Both the position numbers and the translations under genes were made by a program. From Branchiostoma floridae (lineage: Eukaryota; Chordata; Leptocardii; Amphioxiformes; Branchiostomatidae): a DNA stretch of 62,000 nucleotides. The stretch is taken from positions 15,419,434 through 15,481,433 of the forward strand of contig NC_049987.1 of assembly GCF_000003815.2 (NCBI RefSeq), in the 5' to 3' direction. The notes beneath the pieces are model-generated. The model saw nothing but the letters and a program-made list of their open reading frames with translations, did no database searches and was not told the origin of the DNA. This document shows, one piece after another, positions 59,681 through 62,000 of this stretch. Position 1 is the stretch's first letter. The number at the start of each line of letters is the position of its first letter.

Positions 59681-61306
59681 TTGCTCCGGGACAATAACAC
59701 GTACCTTAGACTGGGAAAAAGGGATCCAACTTCCAGCTATAAGAATGAACTGAAAGCAGTACTCCAACGATTCCAGGAGGAAGGTGAGCTAGACAACATA
59801 TCATATAGACGGTTATATCCAACTACAGAAGTCCCTCCGAAATTTTATGGCCTTCCCAAAGTTCATAAGTCTGGCATTCCCTTGAGGCCCATTGTAAGTA
59901 GCATTGGCTCTATAACCTATGCTTGTGCCAAATTCCTTGCTGATACCCTCTCTCCATTAGTAGGGAACACTCAACATCACATCAAAAACTCACAACAATT
60001 TGCGGAAGTGATTAAACAGGCAAGAGTAGAGGAGGATGAAGAACTCCGTTCATACGACGTGACAGCACTCTTCACCTCGGTACCTGTGGATAAAGCAGTT
60101 GATGTGATTTTGCAGAGGTTAAAGGAGGACCAGACCTTATCTGAACGCACTACTTTGAAACCAGAACAGTTGGCTGATCTACTCAGAGTGTGTCTCAATT
60201 GTACTTATTTTATTTATGATGGCATCTTCTACAAACAAATACATGGAGCGGCGATGGGATCACCTGTGTCCCCGATTGTATGCAACCTCTACTTAGAGCA
60301 TCTAGAACAACGTGCCCTCAGAACTGCCCCCCACCCCCCTCTGTGGTGGTATAGATATGTTGATGACACCCATACCAAACTTAAGAAGACGTACGCCGAT
60401 GAGTTCACAGATCATCTAAACAGCCTTGATCCTGACATAAAGTTCACATTTGAGAAGGAAGAGAACAGATCCTTAGCCTTTCTTGACACTTTGACAACAG
60501 TACAAGAAGACGGGTCCCTGCGAGTGACAATCTACCGCAAACCTACTCATACTGATCAATATTTGAACTTCCAGTCGGAACATCCGTTAGAACACAAACT
60601 AAGTGTTGTACGTACCCTCTTCCACAGGGCGGAAACAGTGATAACTGACCCTCAAGACAAACAGAAGGAGAAACTTCACATTACCCAGGCGTTGAAAACG
60701 TGCGGATACCCCACATGGGCCATAGAGAAGGCTACAGCACCCAAACCCCCATCACCCAGTGATACTACACAGAACAACGCCATCAGAGGGAAAAACAGGG
60801 GAATTGTTGTGCTTCCTTATTATGTGAAAGGTGTATCTGAAGGACTTAGAAGAATCTTCACCTCACATGGGATACAAACCTGTTTCAGGCCGGCGAATAC
60901 TCTGCGCAACATCCTTGTAGCACCTAAAGACAAAACCCCTAAAGAACAAAAGTGTGGTGTCATCTATCATATTAAGTGCCAAGGACAGAACATCAGGGGC
61001 CCTTGTACAGAAACCTATATTGGGGAGACTGAGAGATCACTTAAGACCAGGTTCCTTGAGCACAAACGCAAGAGTTCAAAAACCTCAGAAGTTTCCCAAC
61101 ATATACACATAGAATCGCCGGGTCATTCAGTGTCACTAGACAAAGTTGAAATTTTGGACACAGAACCAGACTTTTTCGCCAGAGGGATTAAAGAAGCAAT
61201 CTACATCCGGGCTCTACAACCATCCCTGAATAGAGACGGTGGGCGCCATAGACTTCCTGCAACCTATAATCCACTGCTTACTGAGTCACGTGTTCTATCT
61301 ACATAA
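59681..61306 (+). CDS. Penelope-like reverse transcriptase with GIY-YIG endonuclease
   Basis: 541 open codons; the protein begins inside the RT N-terminal region, so the TTG at the start is not a true initiator. Numbering from there: FYGLPKVHK (about 55-63); motif A SYDVTALFTS with Asp 126; motif B GAAMGSPVSP (189-198); motif C YVDDT with Asp 228 and 229; YRKPTHTDQY (285-294) and LFHRAE. A linker leads to the endonuclease: CGVIYHIKC (425-433), ETYIGETERSLKTR (444-457), EHK, catalytic Glu in KEAIYI (505) and PSLNRDGG. Family knowledge: PLEs prime on nicked DNA with this pair of activities. All key residues are present and no stop interrupts, so this copy is young. Confidence 0.93.
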   Translation: MLRDNNTYLRLGKRDPTSSYKNELKAVLQRFQEEGELDNISYRRLYPTTEVPPKFYGLPKVHKSGIPLRPIVSSIGSITYACAKFLADTLSPLVGNTQHHIKNSQQFAEVIKQARVEEDEELRSYDVTALFTSVPVDKAVDVILQRLKEDQTLSERTTLKPEQLADLLRVCLNCTYFIYDGIFYKQIHGAAMGSPVSPIVCNLYLEHLEQRALRTAPHPPLWWYRYVDDTHTKLKKTYADEFTDHLNSLDPDIKFTFEKEENRSLAFLDTLTTVQEDGSLRVTIYRKPTHTDQYLNFQSEHPLEHKLSVVRTLFHRAETVITDPQDKQKEKLHITQALKTCGYPTWAIEKATAPKPPSPSDTTQNNAIRGKNRGIVVLPYYVKGVSEGLRRIFTSHGIQTCFRPANTLRNILVAPKDKTPKEQKCGVIYHIKCQGQNIRGPCTETYIGETERSLKTRFLEHKRKSSKTSEVSQHIHIESPGHSVSLDKVEILDTEPDFFARGIKEAIYIRALQPSLNRDGGRHRLPATYNPLLTESRVLST

Positions 61307-61350
61307 CGTGACGTCACAACAGCAGTGGATTGTTCATTCCTTGACAAAGA

Positions 61351-61371
61351 CTGATGCTGTACAGTCGAAAA
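61351..61371 (+). ncRNA. Hammerhead-like remnant in the Penelope 3' tail
   Basis: CTGATG (61351), then the self-complementary CTGTACAG, then TCGAAAA. The order matches the hammerhead core, but A9 and the GTC cut site are not in place (ATTTGGG follows). Probably decayed or a look-alike. Confidence 0.25.
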
Positions 61372-61469
61372 TTTGGGTGAGTCCAATTTTGGTGTTGGAA
61401 ATTACAGTTCAACTATTTCAAGAATGACTTGTACCAACACAGATGAACTTTCAAGTTAAGCATCGAACA

Positions 61470-62000
61470 TGGTCTATGACATCCTACTTCTCCAGGCTAA
61501 AAATCATCCAGGGTTGTCCAGGCCGAGGTGGAGAAACCTTGACTCGACATCACCGCGTGGTGCGGAGGATCAAATCAAGAACAGCTAATGCACGCTGAAA
61601 CCAGGCGTGATGACCTGCCTTGTCTTTTGCTTCCTGTCCTGGGGACTAACGGGTGCAACATCAGGGATGTCCTACGATTTTTCAAGGGAGATAAACCATC
61701 ACGACAGTTTGAGTTTGGGCAGCAGCTTGTCGGGCACTACTCCTGTACCAGTCCAGTGCACATGAGTAAGGTACCCGATTACTGGACGTCACATGGAGAA
61801 TGCTACAACCAACATTAAACACGGACAGAAGTTCATCATGAAGGGACCAGCTACGAACAAGAGAGCAGTCATTAACATTTCAGACCCACTTCACAATATT
61901 ACGAAGGGGGACATCCACCTACACTGAAGCTAAAACAATGACAATGAAAGCACCCAGGGACAGTTTAAAGTCTACGATTCATGGGACCAAAAGTGTCCCT
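61470..62000 (+). other. Unrecognised coding-like sequence at the right edge
   Basis: A frame at 61588-61818 reads DDLPCLLLPVLGTNGCNIRD, VLRFFKGDKPSRQFEFGQQL, VGHYSC, ending at TAA. It looks like a fragment of a larger, probably transposon-borne, protein that continues past the window. No family named. Confidence 0.3.

Larger units (their letters stand above)
59673..61460 (+). mobile_element. Penelope-like retroelement, 5'-truncated
   Basis: The body is one long frame with reverse transcriptase and GIY-YIG endonuclease. Upstream of 59673 the frame is closed and homology ends, so the 5' end of the protein and the upstream pseudo-LTR are missing. The 3' part keeps about 150 bases of tail with CCAATTTTGGTGTTGG and CCAACACAGATGAACT words. 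The element end is estimated. Confidence 0.85.

Overview
The window looks like a piece of an invertebrate animal genome. It has short coding exons separated by repeat-rich introns of about 0.1-2 kb, consensus GT-AG splice sites, tRNA-derived SINEs, palindromic MITEs, a Penelope-like retroelement and three runs of N. A lancelet (Branchiostoma) is my best guess, because several repeat families and the domain-shuffled receptor fit that genus as I remember it. That is inference; no species marker is visible.

Minus strand, 35404 to 5896: one large gene of the polycystin-1 family fills the left half. I could place 37 coding exons whose phases agree at every visible junction, about 2,500 residues. 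The order is signal peptide, pentraxin/LamG domain, F5/8C discoidin domain, second LamG domain, C-type lectin domain, four fibronectin III domains (half of the fourth lies in an assembly gap), a Ser/Thr-rich stalk on small phase-1 exons, a REJ/GAIN-like region, a gap where the GPS and first membrane helix should be, a PLAT domain, the ten remaining helices with the polycystin (TOP) domain and pore, and a cytoplasmic tail ending in a PDZ-ligand-like sequence. Known family biology suggests a receptor-like channel subunit that reads carbohydrate or lipid cues outside the cell. The extracellular part differs from the PKD-repeat-rich mammalian PKD1.

The introns and flanks hold SINEs, palindromic MITEs, a long foldback element (3121-4165), tandem repeats, CA/TG microsatellites and a 250-400 bp non-autonomous element with inverted ends. 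Its two copies in the polycystin introns carry a hammerhead-ribozyme-like fold of the type known from Penelope-like elements.

36-47 kb is an intergenic graveyard: a CCHC gag-like fragment, a pogo/Tigger transposase tail, an L1-like LINE fragment, an internally deleted Penelope-like pseudogene and a TTTATCCG-type MITE. From 47.7 to 56.2 kb, plus strand, small exons with compatible phases form an acidic, low-complexity protein of unknown function. Its last exon runs in frame, through stop codons, into a FLYWCH zinc finger followed by MULE transposase sequence (56.2-57.4 kb). A second degraded MULE copy follows (58.1-59.2 kb) and a third fragment sits at 52.2 kb. A pogo-like DDE fragment (53.5 kb) and a 1.56 kb TIR element (54.1-55.7 kb) are inserted among these exons. 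The window ends with a Penelope-like element (59.7-61.46 kb) whose RT plus GIY-YIG reading frame is open.
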